Part shown: positions 53,581 through 63,223 of the stretch, piece by piece
Numbering within the stretch: the first letter of the stretch is position 1
Layout: the number at the start of each line of letters is the position of its first letter
From: Fen-671 sp963794745
GTDB taxonomy: Bacteria; Actinomycetota; Acidimicrobiia; Acidimicrobiales; Palsa-688
NCBI GenBank assembly: GCA_963794745.1
Contig: CAWCEZ010000005.1
Location: forward strand, 304,119-368,118
Length of the DNA stretch: 64,000 bases
Direction of reading: 5' to 3'
Notes under the pieces: model-generated
What the model was told of the DNA's origin: nothing
The model's database searches: none
The model's input: only the letters and a program-made list of their open reading frames with translations
Position numbers and translations under genes: made by a program

Positions 53581-53585
53581 CTGCC

Positions 53586-54930
53586 TTAGTGCCTGTTAGC
53601 CCGGCCGTCCCAGTCCGGGAAGGCGTCGTCGTCGAAAGGCCCGAGCACCACAAGGCTTCGCGGTCCATCGAGGACCGTCTTGGCAACGCGGGCAAGGTCG
53701 TCGCGGGTGACGGCCGCTACCTGCGCATCAAGCTCGGCGAGCGATGGCACCCTGCCGTGGGCGAGCTGAGACCGCCCGAGGCGGCTCATCCGGGCTCCTG
53801 AATCCTCCAACCCGAGGGCGGTGGCACCGCGGATGTGGCTCTTGGCGGCCGTCAGCTCCCCCTGCGTCGGCCCACTGGCTGCCATTTTGTCCAGTTCCTC
53901 GGTAACGATCTTCAAGACCTCTGCAGCTCTGCTCGGTGCGGTGCCCGCGTATACCGCAAGGTCGCCCGTGCCCTGATAGCCGGAGCGGTAGGAGTAGACG
54001 TTGTAAGCCAGCCCCCGTTCCTCGCGCACCGTCTGGAACAGCCGGCTCGACATGCCGCCGCCCAAGATGTGGTCGAGCACGTTGAGGACCTGGCGGTCCG
54101 GGTGGTCGCGCTCGAACGCCGGCATGCCGATCATGATGTGGGCCTGTTCGGTTGGCCGGTTGAGCACCATGAGCCGCTGCGCCGGAGCGGAAGGGGCCAC
54201 GCGCTCTGGCCTGGCGCCACCCAAGAGCACGTCGCGGCCGATCTCGCTCGGCCGCTTTGTCGAGGCGGCGCACGACGCCCTCGACGATGGCGTCGTGGTC
54301 GATCCTGCCGGCTGCGGTGACCACGACGTTGGCTGTCCGGTAATGCTTGCGGTGGAACTCGGCGACCTGGTCGCGCGTGGTGGCGCGGACCGTCTCCTCA
54401 AGGCCTAAGACGTCGCGCCCGAGCGGGTGGCCCGGGTACATGGCCGCATTGAACAGGTCGTGCACTTCCTCGGCGGGCTCGTCGCTGTGCATCAATATTT
54501 CCTCGACGATCACCTGGCGCTCGGCTTCGAGCTCGTCCTTGCGCAGTGCCGGCCCCCAGATGATCTCCGAGAGGATGTCGAGGCCGAGGTCGGCCGACTC
54601 AGCAAGGAGCCTGACGTAAAACGCCGTGTGCTCCTTGGTGGTGAACGCGTTCAGGTCTCCCCCGACTGCGTCGACCAGTTCGGCGATCTCACGGGCGCCG
54701 CGCTCGGCGGTCCCTTTGAACAGCAGGTGCTCCAGGAAATGCGAGGCGCCGGCGATCGGTTCGGGCTCGTCTACCGAACCCGTACCGACCCAGAACCCGA
54801 GGCTCACCGACAATACGTCGGGCATGTGCTCGGTGACTATTGTCAGGCCCCCGTCGACGACCGTGGTCTCGACGACGTCGCGGGGGCCTCGCGCTGGTTG
54901 CGCTTGCTTCTTTGTGCTCTCCCCTGCCAT
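53586..54930 (-). CDS. M16-family zinc peptidase (PepR-like), frame interrupted
   Basis: About 447 residues over two frames. The inverted zinc motif is in GASHFLEHLLFKGTAERGAR (HxxEH) with the distal Glu in RQVIVEEILMHSDEPAEEVH. VVVTAAGRIDHDAIVEGVVR precedes a one-base frame change at about 54248-54254; the second frame resumes PSEIGRDVLLGGARPER, EQAHIMIGMPAFERDHPDRQ, LDHILGGGMSSRLFQTVREE with the conserved R/Y region. This pitrilysin-type peptidase follows pnp in most actinobacteria (Rv2782c). Substrate unknown. Confidence 0.92.
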
Positions 54931-54939
54931 GACCGGCTG

Positions 54940-57387
54940 CTAGTGGCGCCGGCGGGGGTTGCGGCGTGGGCCGCCTTGTCCTCGCGGCTCCCCCGCTCTT
55001 TCGCCCCGGCCCCCAGAAGGGCCGCCGGCTTGCTCGGCAAGGCCCGCTGAGGGCCCGAGGTCGCCAAAGGTCGAACGAGCTTCTTGTTCCCAAGTGTCTT
55101 CGAACGACACGGTCTCGAGACCAGCGGCCCCTTCGCCGTCCGCACCGTTACGGGCTTCGGCTGGGGTACGGGCTTCGGCTGGGGCACGGCTCGGGCCGGC
55201 GCCAGGCTCGGAAGCGCCTGAACCGTCCTCGATCGACAGAGAAACCTTGCCGATCGGGTCGATATCGTCGACGTGCACGTCGAGCTCTTCGCCAAGAGAA
55301 AGCACGTCTTCGACGCGCTCGACGCGTTTGCCTTGCGCCAGCTTGGAGAGCTTGGAGATGTGCACGAGGCCGTCACGGCCCGGGAGGATGTTCACAAAAG
55401 CGCCGAACTTGGTGATGTTTACGACCTTGCCGCGGTAGGTCGCACCAACCTCGGCCTTGGGCGGGTCGAGTATCAGCTCGATCCGCTTGAGGGCTTCCTT
55501 CACGGCAGCGCCGTCGCGGGCGCCGATCGTGACGGTACCGACGACACCGTTGTCGTCCACGCCTATATCGGCCCCGGTTTCTTGCTGGATCGAATTGATC
55601 ATCTTGCCCTTGGGCCCGATGACCTCGCCGATCTTGTCCATCGGGATCTCGAGGGTGATGATCTTGGGGGCAGTGTCGCTCACCTCGGAGCGCGGGGTGC
55701 TTATCGCCGCGTTCATGACCTCGAGGATCGCCAGGCGAGCTTCGCGGGCTTGACGGAGCGCATCGCCGAGCACGGCTGCGGGGAGGCCGTCGATCTTGGT
55801 GTCGAGCTGAAGCGCGGTGACGAAGTCAGCCGGACCGGCCACCTTGAAGTCCATGTCGCCGAACGCGTCTTCAGCGCCGAGGATGTCGGTCAGCGTCACG
55901 TACTTGTCGCCATCTTTGACAAGGCCCATCGCGATGCCCGAAACAGCGGCCTTTATCGGCACACCTGCGTCCATCAGCGACAGGCTCGAACCGCACACAG
56001 ACGCCATCGACGTCGAGCCGTTCGAGGAGAGGACCTCCGACACCAGCCGGAGCGCGTACGGGAACTCCTCGAAAGACGGCACTACCGGCAGCAGCGCCCT
56101 CTCGGCGAGCAGCCCGTGGCCTATCTCGCGGCGCTTCGGGCTACCAACGCGCCCGACTTCGCCGTTGGCCGACGGGGGCATGTTGTAGTGGTGCATGTAG
56201 CGCTTTTTTTCCTCGGTGCCAATGGTGTCGATCATCTGGTCCATTCGCGGCATCCCGAGGGTCGTCACGTTGAGCACCTGGGTCTCGCCCCGCTCGAAAA
56301 GGCCCGAGCCGTGAGCGGTCGGGAGTATGCCCACCCGGGCGCTGAGCGGCCGCAGGTCACGCGTGCCGCGGCCGTCGATACGGACACCTTCCTCGACGAT
56401 CCGCTTGCGCACCAGTTTCTTGGTGAGTGAACGGACTGCTGAGGATATTTCCTTTTCTCTCCCTGCAAATTCTTCTGAAAGCTCCTCGATGAGCGACGCG
56501 GCCGTCTCCGCCAATGCGGCCTCGCGCTCGGACTTGAGCGAGATGGTGGTCACCTTGCTGATCCGCTCGGACCCGAGGGCTTCCACGCGCTCGAAGACCT
56601 CCGGCGCGTAGTCACGGCGGGGTGCGTAGGCGAGCGGCTCGCGCGAACCGGCACGGGCGCGCAGCTCGAGCTGAAGCTCAGCCGATTCCTTGATCCAGGT
56701 CTTCGCGGCCTCGAGGCCTTCTCCGATGACTTCTTCGGTCACCTTCGGGGCTCCCTGGCTGTAATAGGACCAGGCTTTCTCGGTCCCGCCGGCTTCGACC
56801 ATCATGATCGCCACGTCGCCGTCAGGCAGTACCCGCCCTGCCACCACGAGCTCGAAGGTCGACTCGTCGCCCTCCACGTATGTCGGGTGGGGGATCCATT
56901 TGCCCTCTTGGGTATAGGCGACCCGCACCGCCCCGATCGGGCCTTCGAAGGGCAGCCCGGAGATCATCAGGGCCGCGCTCGCGGCATTTATCGCGATTAC
57001 GTCGTGCGGGTTGACCTGGTCAGCACCGAGGACGGTTATGACTACCTGGGTCTCGTTGCGGTAACCATCGGCAAAGGAAGGCCGCAGGGGCCGGTCGATG
57101 AGGCGTGCCGTGAGGATGGCGGTCTCGGAGGGCCGGCCTTCACGACGGAAGAACGAGCCGGGGATCTTCCCAGCTGCGTACATCCGCTCTTCGACATCGA
57201 TCGTGAGCGGGAAAAAATCTATTCCTTCAGGTGCGTGCGAGGCGGCATTGGCCGTGGCCAGCACTATCGTGTCGCCAATTCGAGCGACAACCGCACCTTG
57301 AGATTGCTTGGCCAATAGGCCCGTTTGGAAACTTATGGTCTTGCCAGTGCCAGACACCGGCGCTTCAACAGAAAAAGGCTCCCCCAT
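54940..57387 (-). CDS. pnp: Polyribonucleotide nucleotidyltransferase (PNPase)
   Basis: About 815 residues. Two RNase PH domains (FFPLTIDVEERMYAAGKIPG, SFFRREGRPSETAILTARLI; GSGLFERGETQVLNVTTLGM, SMASVCGSSLSLMDAGVPIK, GDMDFKVAGPADFVTALQLD), a KH domain (IGEVIGPKGKMINSIQQETG) and an S1 domain (GATYRGKVVNITKFGAFVNI). The C-terminus is an Arg/Gly/Glu-rich disordered tail with short PAEART repeats. PNPase degrades RNA 3' to 5' with phosphate. ATG 57387 (MGEPFSVEAPVSG) is the family start; an upstream in-frame start at 57426 is less likely. A long hairpin precedes it. Confidence 0.96.
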   Translation of the reverse strand: MGEPFSVEAPVSGTGKTISFQTGLLAKQSQGAVVARIGDTIVLATANAASHAPEGIDFFPLTIDVEERMYAAGKIPGSFFRREGRPSETAILTARLIDRPLRPSFADGYRNETQVVITVLGADQVNPHDVIAINAASAALMISGLPFEGPIGAVRVAYTQEGKWIPHPTYVEGDESTFELVVAGRVLPDGDVAIMMVEAGGTEKAWSYYSQGAPKVTEEVIGEGLEAAKTWIKESAELQLELRARAGSREPLAYAPRRDYAPEVFERVEALGSERISKVTTISLKSEREAALAETAASLIEELSEEFAGREKEISSAVRSLTKKLVRKRIVEEGVRIDGRGTRDLRPLSARVGILPTAHGSGLFERGETQVLNVTTLGMPRMDQMIDTIGTEEKKRYMHHYNMPPSANGEVGRVGSPKRREIGHGLLAERALLPVVPSFEEFPYALRLVSEVLSSNGSTSMASVCGSSLSLMDAGVPIKAAVSGIAMGLVKDGDKYVTLTDILGAEDAFGDMDFKVAGPADFVTALQLDTKIDGLPAAVLGDALRQAREARLAILEVMNAAISTPRSEVSDTAPKIITLEIPMDKIGEVIGPKGKMINSIQQETGADIGVDDNGVVGTVTIGARDGAAVKEALKRIELILDPPKAEVGATYRGKVVNITKFGAFVNILPGRDGLVHISKLSKLAQGKRVERVEDVLSLGEELDVHVDDIDPIGKVSLSIEDGSGASEPGAGPSRAPAEARTPAEARNGADGEGAAGLETVSFEDTWEQEARSTFGDLGPSAGLAEQAGGPSGGRGERAGEPRGQGGPRRNPRRRH

Positions 57388-57496
57388 AGAGGTGGTGTTC
57401 TCCTTTCGGCCCGTGGGGACCGGCACTGCCAGCTCCCACAGATAGAGGATCTTCAGTCAATGAAGACCCTTGAGGCCGCTGGGCGGAACTGAGCCA

Positions 57497-57568
57497 GTTG
57501 TCAGTTGACGACCTCCCGGTGCCGGCGCAGCATGCCCGGCGGGAAGTCCTCGACTGGCAGCTGACAAC
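57497..57568 (-). promoter_or_regulatory. Long imperfect hairpin in the rpsO-pnp gap
   Basis: GTTGTCAG (57497-57504) pairs with CTGACAAC (57561-57568), and the interior continues with CGACCTCCCG/CGGGAAGTCCTCG and GCCGGC/GCCGGGC partial pairing, a ~72-base stem-loop. In enterobacteria a leader hairpin at this position is cut by RNase III and used for PNPase autoregulation; a similar role is inferred. Confidence 0.7.
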
Positions 57569-57591
57569 AGCCTGCCCCTCGGCTCTCGCGA

Positions 57592-57849
57592 TCAGCGGCG
57601 CAGCCCCAGCCGGCCTATTAGCCCTCGGTAGCGCTCGACGTCGTTGTTCCTCACATAGTCGAGGAGACGACGGCGACGCCCGATGAGCACCATCAGCCCG
57701 CGTCGGGAGTGATGGTCGTGCTTGTTGACCTTCAAGTGCTCGGTCAGGTGGGCAATGCGCTCGCTCAACAGAGCAACTTGTACCTCGGGCGAACCCGTAT
57801 CCGTTTCATGGAGGCGGTAGGCCTCGATGGTCGGTGCTTTTTCGGCCAT
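57592..57849 (-). CDS. rpsO: 30S ribosomal protein S15
   Basis: 85 residues, typical length. ETDTGSPEVQVALLSERIAH, LTEHLKVNKHDHHSRRGLMV and IGRRRRLLDYVRNNDVERYR are the S15 signature binding 16S rRNA helices 20-22. ATG 57849. Followed by the pnp leader hairpin, as in most bacteria. Confidence 0.98.
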   Translation of the reverse strand: MAEKAPTIEAYRLHETDTGSPEVQVALLSERIAHLTEHLKVNKHDHHSRRGLMVLIGRRRRLLDYVRNNDVERYRGLIGRLGLRR

Positions 57850-58033
57850 GCTTGATAGGTCCTTGGAATGGGGCTGGCTAAAACAGGACAATGACGCCGT
57901 GGAACCGGTCCGCCGCAGCCCGGGACGAAGCCCGGTTGCCTGAGCAGTTACGTGGCACAACGCCGCCGCTCATGTTAGCAGCTGGATAGCGGTATCGCTC
58001 TCGCCTTCGCTGCGAGCGCGACAAAAGTGCTGG

Positions 58034-59011
58034 CTAGAGTGACGCGGCCGCCAAGGTAAGCCTCGTCTGCGCCACGTCGGCGGTCATCTGGTCCACCAGG
58101 GCGTCGACCGACTCGAACTTTTCCTGGCCCCGCAGCCTGGCCACCAGTTCGACCGTGCCCACTTCGTCGTACAGGTCGCCCTGGAAGTCGACCAGATGTG
58201 CCTCGACGAGAGAGTAGGGCCTCGAGTCGTAAAAGGTCGGCTGGCGCCCGACCGAGATCGCCGTCTGGTGCCGGGTGCCGTCGGGCCGCAGGTACCAGCC
58301 CGCGTAGACACCGTCCGCGCAGATCTGCATCGCCTTGTCTATCTCCAGGTTGGCCGTCGGGAAGCCGAGCTCCCTGCCGCGCTTTTCGCCGTGGGCCACT
58401 ATCCCGCGCAGCTGGTGCCAGCGGCCAAGCAGCCGGGCGGCCGCCCTGACGTCGCCCTGCGCGATGAGGCGGCGGATCCCCGTCGACGAGATCGGCCCGA
58501 GCTCGCCGACCTTGCTGGCCTCGGCCCCGTTCCCGCCGGAGCTGAGCAAGCGGATCCCAGTCACGTCGAAACCCCGGAGCGCCCCGATGCGCTGGAGGAG
58601 CGCCACGTCACCTTCCCGGTTGCGCCCGAAGTGGAAATCGTGGCCCACGACGAGCGCCCGTGAGTTCAGGCAGTCCACCAGGACCTCGTCCACGAAGTCT
58701 TCAGCCGGCTCGGTCGATCGCTGGACGTCGAAGTGCACGACCAGGACCAGGTCGACGCCCGAGGCTTCCAGGAGCGCCAACTTCTGGTCGAGGTCCGTCA
58801 GCAGCAGCGGTGCTGACCCCGGGCGCACCACGCTCGCCGGGTGCTGGTCGAAGGTGACCACGACCGAGAGGGCGCCGATCTCAGCGGCGGTGCTGCGGAC
58901 CCGCTCGATGAGCCTGCGATGCCCGAGGTGCACGCCGTCGAACGCCCCGATGGTCACCACGGAACCTTGCGGGGGCGACGGGCACTCGCCCGGGTAGTAC
59001 GCGATCTTCAC
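58034..59011 (-). CDS. ribF: Bifunctional riboflavin kinase / FAD synthetase
   Basis: 325 residues. N-terminal nucleotidyltransferase: SVVTIGAFDGVHLGHRRLIE, VVTFDQHPASVVRPG, VVGHDFHFGRNREGDVALLQ, ISSTGIRRLIAQGDVRAAAR. C-terminal kinase: GRELGFPTANLEIDKAMQIC, PADGVYAGWY-like segment, VEAHLVDFQGDLYDEVGTVE. It makes FMN and FAD from riboflavin. GTG 59011 begins KIAYYPGECPS. In mycobacteria truB precedes ribF; here unrelated sequence follows, marking the edge of the conserved block. Confidence 0.95.
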   Translation of the reverse strand: MKIAYYPGECPSPPQGSVVTIGAFDGVHLGHRRLIERVRSTAAEIGALSVVVTFDQHPASVVRPGSAPLLLTDLDQKLALLEASGVDLVLVVHFDVQRSTEPAEDFVDEVLVDCLNSRALVVGHDFHFGRNREGDVALLQRIGALRGFDVTGIRLLSSGGNGAEASKVGELGPISSTGIRRLIAQGDVRAAARLLGRWHQLRGIVAHGEKRGRELGFPTANLEIDKAMQICADGVYAGWYLRPDGTRHQTAISVGRQPTFYDSRPYSLVEAHLVDFQGDLYDEVGTVELVARLRGQEKFESVDALVDQMTADVAQTRLTLAAASL

Positions 59012-59298
59012 TGGCCCGACGATACCGGCGCCGCCGCTGTACGCGGGAAAGGGCAGCTCGTAGTGACGTCTTCCCTCACGCCAAAGGAGCGGTGAAGGAA
59101 GAACGGCACCACGCCTGCCCCTTGGGAACTCAAGTCGCCGTCTGCCCGTCCACCTACCGAGCCCCGGAATCCAGCGATAGGTGGAACGCCCTACCGTCAG
59201 GCCACGCGAGCCTGGTCGGGGTTCGCGTCCGAGCGAGGACTTGATCATTCCCCGAGTGGAGACTTGCTGGCTGGAGATCGTAATGCGGGGCAGGCCCT

Positions 59299-59751
59299 TT
59301 ACGACTGGCCTTCACGTCCCTCGCGATGTTCGCTGCGAACGCCGACCCAATCGCCTCGACGCGGCCATATCCCGAACCGCGCAGTTTGGCTCTTAGTGCC
59401 ACTTGGCCGCTGGTAGCCGCAAACGTCGTACTGCCAGTGGTTGAGGTACGTCTGTCGAGACAGAGCATCATCTCTGGCAGGAAGCCATTCGCTCGATGCA
59501 CGCCTCATGTCAGCGAGAGCCCCGTCGCGACCACCCGTTCGGTGGTGCACCAGAGGGTGCTCGACCGGCTGGAGCTCGAACGCGTCGGTCAGTGACGCCC
59601 AGATTTGGTAAAGGCGGGAGGCGACAACAGACTCGGTCAGATAGTTCACCGCGCAACCCAGGACGCTTAGTGCCGCTTCGTACGGATCATCTGCCGTCTC
59701 CACTTGATCAATGAGCTCGTCAAGTTCGGACGGCCAATCTTTTTCGTCCAC
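59299..59751 (-). CDS. Hypothetical protein, possibly frame-interrupted
   Basis: 150 residues from MDEKDWPSELDELIDQVETA. The first ~100 residues look like a real acidic helical protein (YEAALSVLGCAVNYLTESVV, ASRLYQIWASLTDAFELQPV). Beyond WLPARDDALSRQTYLNHWQY the composition changes; the adjacent frame over 59154-59400 reads GYGRVEAIGSAFAANIARDV, which also looks protein-like, so the true C-terminus may be there after another indel. No family recognised. Confidence 0.55.
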   Translation of the reverse strand: MDEKDWPSELDELIDQVETADDPYEAALSVLGCAVNYLTESVVASRLYQIWASLTDAFELQPVEHPLVHHRTGGRDGALADMRRASSEWLPARDDALSRQTYLNHWQYDVCGYQRPSGTKSQTARFGIWPRRGDWVGVRSEHREGREGQS

Positions 59752-59868
59752 ACATCCACGTTATGCCGCCGCAGAAGCGCTTAGGAGATCGCAGGGGGAG
59801 CGGTGATCGTCCGTCGCCCGGTGTCGCGTTTTGAGCGGGTGCGCTCCCTGTATCACGGCACTGAAGGA

Positions 59869-60135
59869 TCAGGACTCGACGACTCGGGGTTCGTCGTTGT
59901 GCATTTCAGCCCACTCCTCGGTGGACAAATGTCTGAACTCGTTATTCGGTGCTCGCCGAAACGCCTCGGGCGCAGGACGAGGTGACGGCTGGCCCGGAAA
60001 TACCGCGGCCCAGATGCCGAGGGCATTGGCCGTCGCCTGTTGCACCTCACGACGCCACTCCACGTTCACTGTCTCTCCGGGCGAGCCGCATCCGACTACG
60101 TAGCCAGAGCCCGACCTCCACCCCCACGACCACAA
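59869..60135 (-). CDS. Possible hypothetical protein
   Basis: 88 residues. The stretch WGWRSGSGYVVGCGSPGETV followed by EWRREVQQATANALGIWAAV and an acidic end (LSTEEWAEMHNDEPRVVES) looks protein-like; the open frame extends some way upstream as WVQIGPFDGRSLWSWG without a clear start, and another frame upstream (MTHITRVPDLAVVQACVLQE at 60253) could be its displaced N-terminus. No motif recognised. Confidence 0.4.
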   Translation of the reverse strand: MWSWGWRSGSGYVVGCGSPGETVNVEWRREVQQATANALGIWAAVFPGQPSPRPAPEAFRRAPNNEFRHLSTEEWAEMHNDEPRVVES

Positions 60136-60380
60136 CGAGCGCCCGTCGAACGGGCCGATCTGGACCCAACGGCTGAGGCAGGAGCTTGGTAGTCTCCTGA
60201 AGGACGCAGGCCTGGACGACAGCTAAATCAGGCACCCTTGTTATATGGGTCAACTTTCCACCGGTCCGGAAGTCCAGATGCTGAGTGCACTCGCCCCGCC
60301 ATCAAGCGGCAGGTGGCGCTCGTTCTGCTAGCAGGCCCGTCGCCCTTGGCGACTGGTATGACCGTCGCTCCAAGAGCCCA

Positions 60381-61671
60381 CTACTCGGCGCCGTCGGCTC
60401 TCCGTGGGACGATGGCAATGGCATGCTGGCGCAGGCGATCCATGTGGTCACCGGGCCATGACAAGATACGGGTACGTCGAGGCTGAAGACGCGGGACTGG
60501 TTCGTAACAACCGGCGGTGACCTCCCAGGCTGTGGCTGCCGGTACGACAATGATGTCCGGGGCGTCCGAAACAAACGCTATTTCCTCGACATCGGGAAGT
60601 AGCCCGTTATTGACGCCAAATGGCCAGATCGCCCTGGTTGCTGTCCGTCCGTCGGGGTACCCAAACAGCGACAACTTCGCCACAAACACGTCCTCTCCCG
60701 TTTTCAGAGCGATTGTTTCTAGAAGTTGCCGTTGCTCCTCATAAGAGCGAAGCCCAAGGACTCGAAAGCCTCGAAGAAGCTGGTTCCTGAAGGGGCTGTC
60801 TCCCTGCGGGGACCAGCGTTTGAGCGTGCCCTCAGGGTCCTGTACGTAGGGCACCGGAGAGAGCCAGTCGAGAGCTCTTGTTGAAAGTGTCAGTGGCCCA
60901 GTTCAGCGTGCGCTGTACGGCCGCAGGGTCATCAGTACGAACGAAACACAGAGTCTGGTAGTTAGGTGCAAAGGCCACCACCTCCCCGCCCAATCTTTCG
61001 CCCACCTCCGAGAATACGCCAGGTATCCCAAGGAACGAGGTGGCGTAGTGCGGAGGACCATCGGCGAGAAAGGTACCGTTCAACCCATCCGAGCGGCCGC
61101 TCAGGCCTCTAGCCATGAGGTTCTCGAAGGCTTTGATGTGCATGGCAGCGCTGTCCTCATGCCAGCGGTCCACGTCTTCCTCCTCGACGTAACGGATCGT
61201 GTGAGGCAGGTCAAGAGCCAGCGCCCTTGTGACGAACGGGTCGACGGGAGCATGGCGGATGGTGGGGTTCAACTCGCGTAGCCCGACGAGGCGCTCGGGG
61301 TGCTTTACCAACTCGGCCTTGAGGTATTTTGCTTGTAAGGCAACTACGGGGCGGAAGACTTGGAGGATCTTGTCGGCCGCCTCGGCCCACGACGAGGTGA
61401 GCAGAAGATCGTCGCCCTCGGATTTCGCCCAATCGCTGAGTAGCCGTTGCCGAGCCTCGGGGGCTACGCCCTGAGCAGCATTGAAAAGGGGACCGAGCAT
61501 GACCTCCTTCTCCTTCGGAGGACCGCTCCGCCGGACCCTTAGATGGAGAGGAGCGAGACGCTCCACCGAGGTGACATCTTTCTGACCGCGAAGGATCGCC
61601 GCCACCTCCTCAGTGAAGACTTCCTCGCTTGTCGGGAACAGCTTCCGCCCGATCACGGGGCGAGCATACAA
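60381..61671 (-). CDS. Unrecognised ~430-residue protein, frame interrupted
   Basis: The first frame starts at 61671 (MYARPVIGRKLFPTSEEVFT) and includes WAEAADKILQVFRPVVALQA, YVEEEDVDRWHEDSAAMHIK and GEVVAFAPNYQTLCFVRTDD. Near 60876-60882 removal of one A joins it to RALDWLSPVPYVQDPEGTLK, WSPQGDSPFRNQLLRGFRVL and DAPDIIVVPAATAWEVTAGC in the second frame. Sequence on both sides of the junction is compatible with a single soluble protein. No signal peptide and no motif I can name. Confidence 0.6.
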
Positions 61672-61765
61672 CGGCAGCCCCGAGCCCTTCCGAACCGTTT
61701 TGTGTATTGCCCTACGCCATGCGCTCGACCGTCAACTAGCGCGCATACCTCCCCTGCCCCGCTGG

Positions 61766-62011
61766 TCACTGTCGACGGATCAGCGTGACGACGTGACGGG
61801 TCCCACAGACCGGACAGTCGAACGCGATCTCACCGTCCTCGTTCGGTGGCATCGGAGCGGGCTCCAACGTGATGCCGTGGTAGGTCGTCGTCAGGGTCGT
61901 CCGAAAGGCGTTGGGCATCCTCGCTGGTGCAGAAGAACTTGATCGCTCTTTTGCCGTCACAGCCCCATCATGGCGAAACGACACCCGGCATCGGAGGGCC
62001 GACGTCCACAA
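61766..62011 (-). CDS. Small CxxC protein, hypothetical
   Basis: Up to 81 residues; the plausible core is from about 61918 (MPNAFRTTLTTTYHGITLEP) and ends IAFDCPVCGTRHVVTLIRRQ, a single CxxC-x2-H metal-binding-like knuckle. The N-terminal part before it is Ser/Ala-rich and may not be translated. Next to the secreted-protein gene; no function assigned. Confidence 0.45.
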   Translation of the reverse strand: MWTSALRCRVSFRHDGAVTAKERSSSSAPARMPNAFRTTLTTTYHGITLEPAPMPPNEDGEIAFDCPVCGTRHVVTLIRRQ

Positions 62012-62050
62012 TCCTCGACTGGCGGTTGCAGGATTGGCGCCTCCCGCGGT

Positions 62051-62667
62051 CTAAGCAGTTGGGACCCACGCTTCTCGCAAGTACACCCGAAAAACTCTGA
62101 TGACGTGGCCGGCCGAGTTGACCGTGACCGCCTTTTGGGTCCAATAGGAGGTAGTCATATTGGCCTGGTTGAGCAACTCGATTGACCGCTGGCAAAAGTA
62201 ATAGGCCAGGCCAAGGCCGGTGAACTGGTTGGGTATCCCGAGCGTCATGGAACAGAAAACCCCGTTTGCCAATTCAACCGTCAAAGGTGGGGCGGCCCAC
62301 CTTGGCCCCAGGTGGGTCGTAGGTCTTGGCTCGTAGTGATCTCTGTGAGATGTCGTGATCCAAGGTCGTCGCTGCAAACGGCGTCATGCAGAGAGCCGAG
62401 CGTCCAACACGGCGTGTGGCCTTCATTCCCCCAGAAGCATTCATAAAGGATTGTCGAGACAGGGGACGGTCCGCATCCGCCCCGGGCGGTTTTCGTGATT
62501 CTGTAGCCACTAGCGAGGTGGCCGTTGCTCGTAACGGGCGTCACTTGGAACACGTCAGTCCGAGGTGCGTGGGCCGCCTCGGCGTAAGCATCCGTTTGAT
62601 TGGCGGCCGCAACCACGAGGAAGGCTGCCAAGGCAATGGAGAGCACCGGGCCTGACTTTCCTACCAC
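62051..62667 (-). CDS. Secreted Cys-rich hypothetical protein, frame interrupted
   Basis: About 205 residues over two frames. GTG 62667 starts a signal peptide (VLSIALAAFLVVAAANQTDA), then a Cys-containing region (GGCGPSPVSTILYECFWGNE, GHTPCWTLGSLHDAVCSDDL). Somewhere in 62280-62330 the frame changes and continues WAAPPLTVELANGVFCSMTL, LGLAYYFCQRSIELLNQANM, TTSYWTQKAVTVNSAGHVIR. The pattern (CxxG-W/F-GN, ELANG-x2-C, YxC) resembles a family of secreted actinobacterial proteins I know only as hypothetical. Disulfides likely. Confidence 0.6.
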
Positions 62668-62919
62668 TCTTCGAGTATGGCGCTAACGGAAGCGGGTGAG
62701 CTCCTGCATCACGGCACCCTCCGTGTAAGCATCGGTATCCGAGACGGTGCTCAAGAGGCTTAGAACCCGCCGACGATGTTGCTCAGCCTCCTCACGTTGT
62801 GACCAAGGGTCCTCCGGGGGCCAATTACACCCCTGGACGCCTATGCGGCCTCCGGCCCAGTCGAGCGGCGCGGTTAGGTCCACAGTGGCGTACGGAACCC
62901 GTCTAGCCTGGTAGGGGTC

Positions 62920-63159
62920 GTGATCAAGCTCTGGCAGCAGGATGGTGGTTACATGGTCGAGGTCGGTCCGCCCGACTCTCGCATTGCCTGGTCCTCTGTC
63001 TCTCCTCTTACTCCTACTGAGGTCCTTGCGGAGCTGGGGAAGCTGGGGTGCCACTCGACGGATGTCACCGACGCGCTCGACGCCAGTGGCACTGACTGGC
63101 GCCCGATTCACGATCCTGAAGTGAGGACAAGACGACGTAGCCTCGGCGGAGCCCAATAA
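62920..63159 (+). CDS. Small hypothetical protein
   Basis: 79 residues from GTG 62920 (IKLWQQDGGYMVEVGPPDSR, SPLTPTEVLAELGKLGCHST, DVTDALDASGTDWRPIHDPE). A beta-hairpin followed by helices; soluble, no motif. The opposite strand is also open, but this frame has the more protein-like composition. An opposite-strand ORF of 66 residues (62683-62883, ending YTEGAVMQELTRFR) might also be real. Confidence 0.5.
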   Translation: MIKLWQQDGGYMVEVGPPDSRIAWSSVSPLTPTEVLAELGKLGCHSTDVTDALDASGTDWRPIHDPEVRTRRRSLGGAQ

Positions 63160-63223
63160 GGACGATGCTTGGACTAGGGGTTCACGCCGGTGGTAAGGGG
63201 GACGCGGTCCTTGAGATTGCTTT

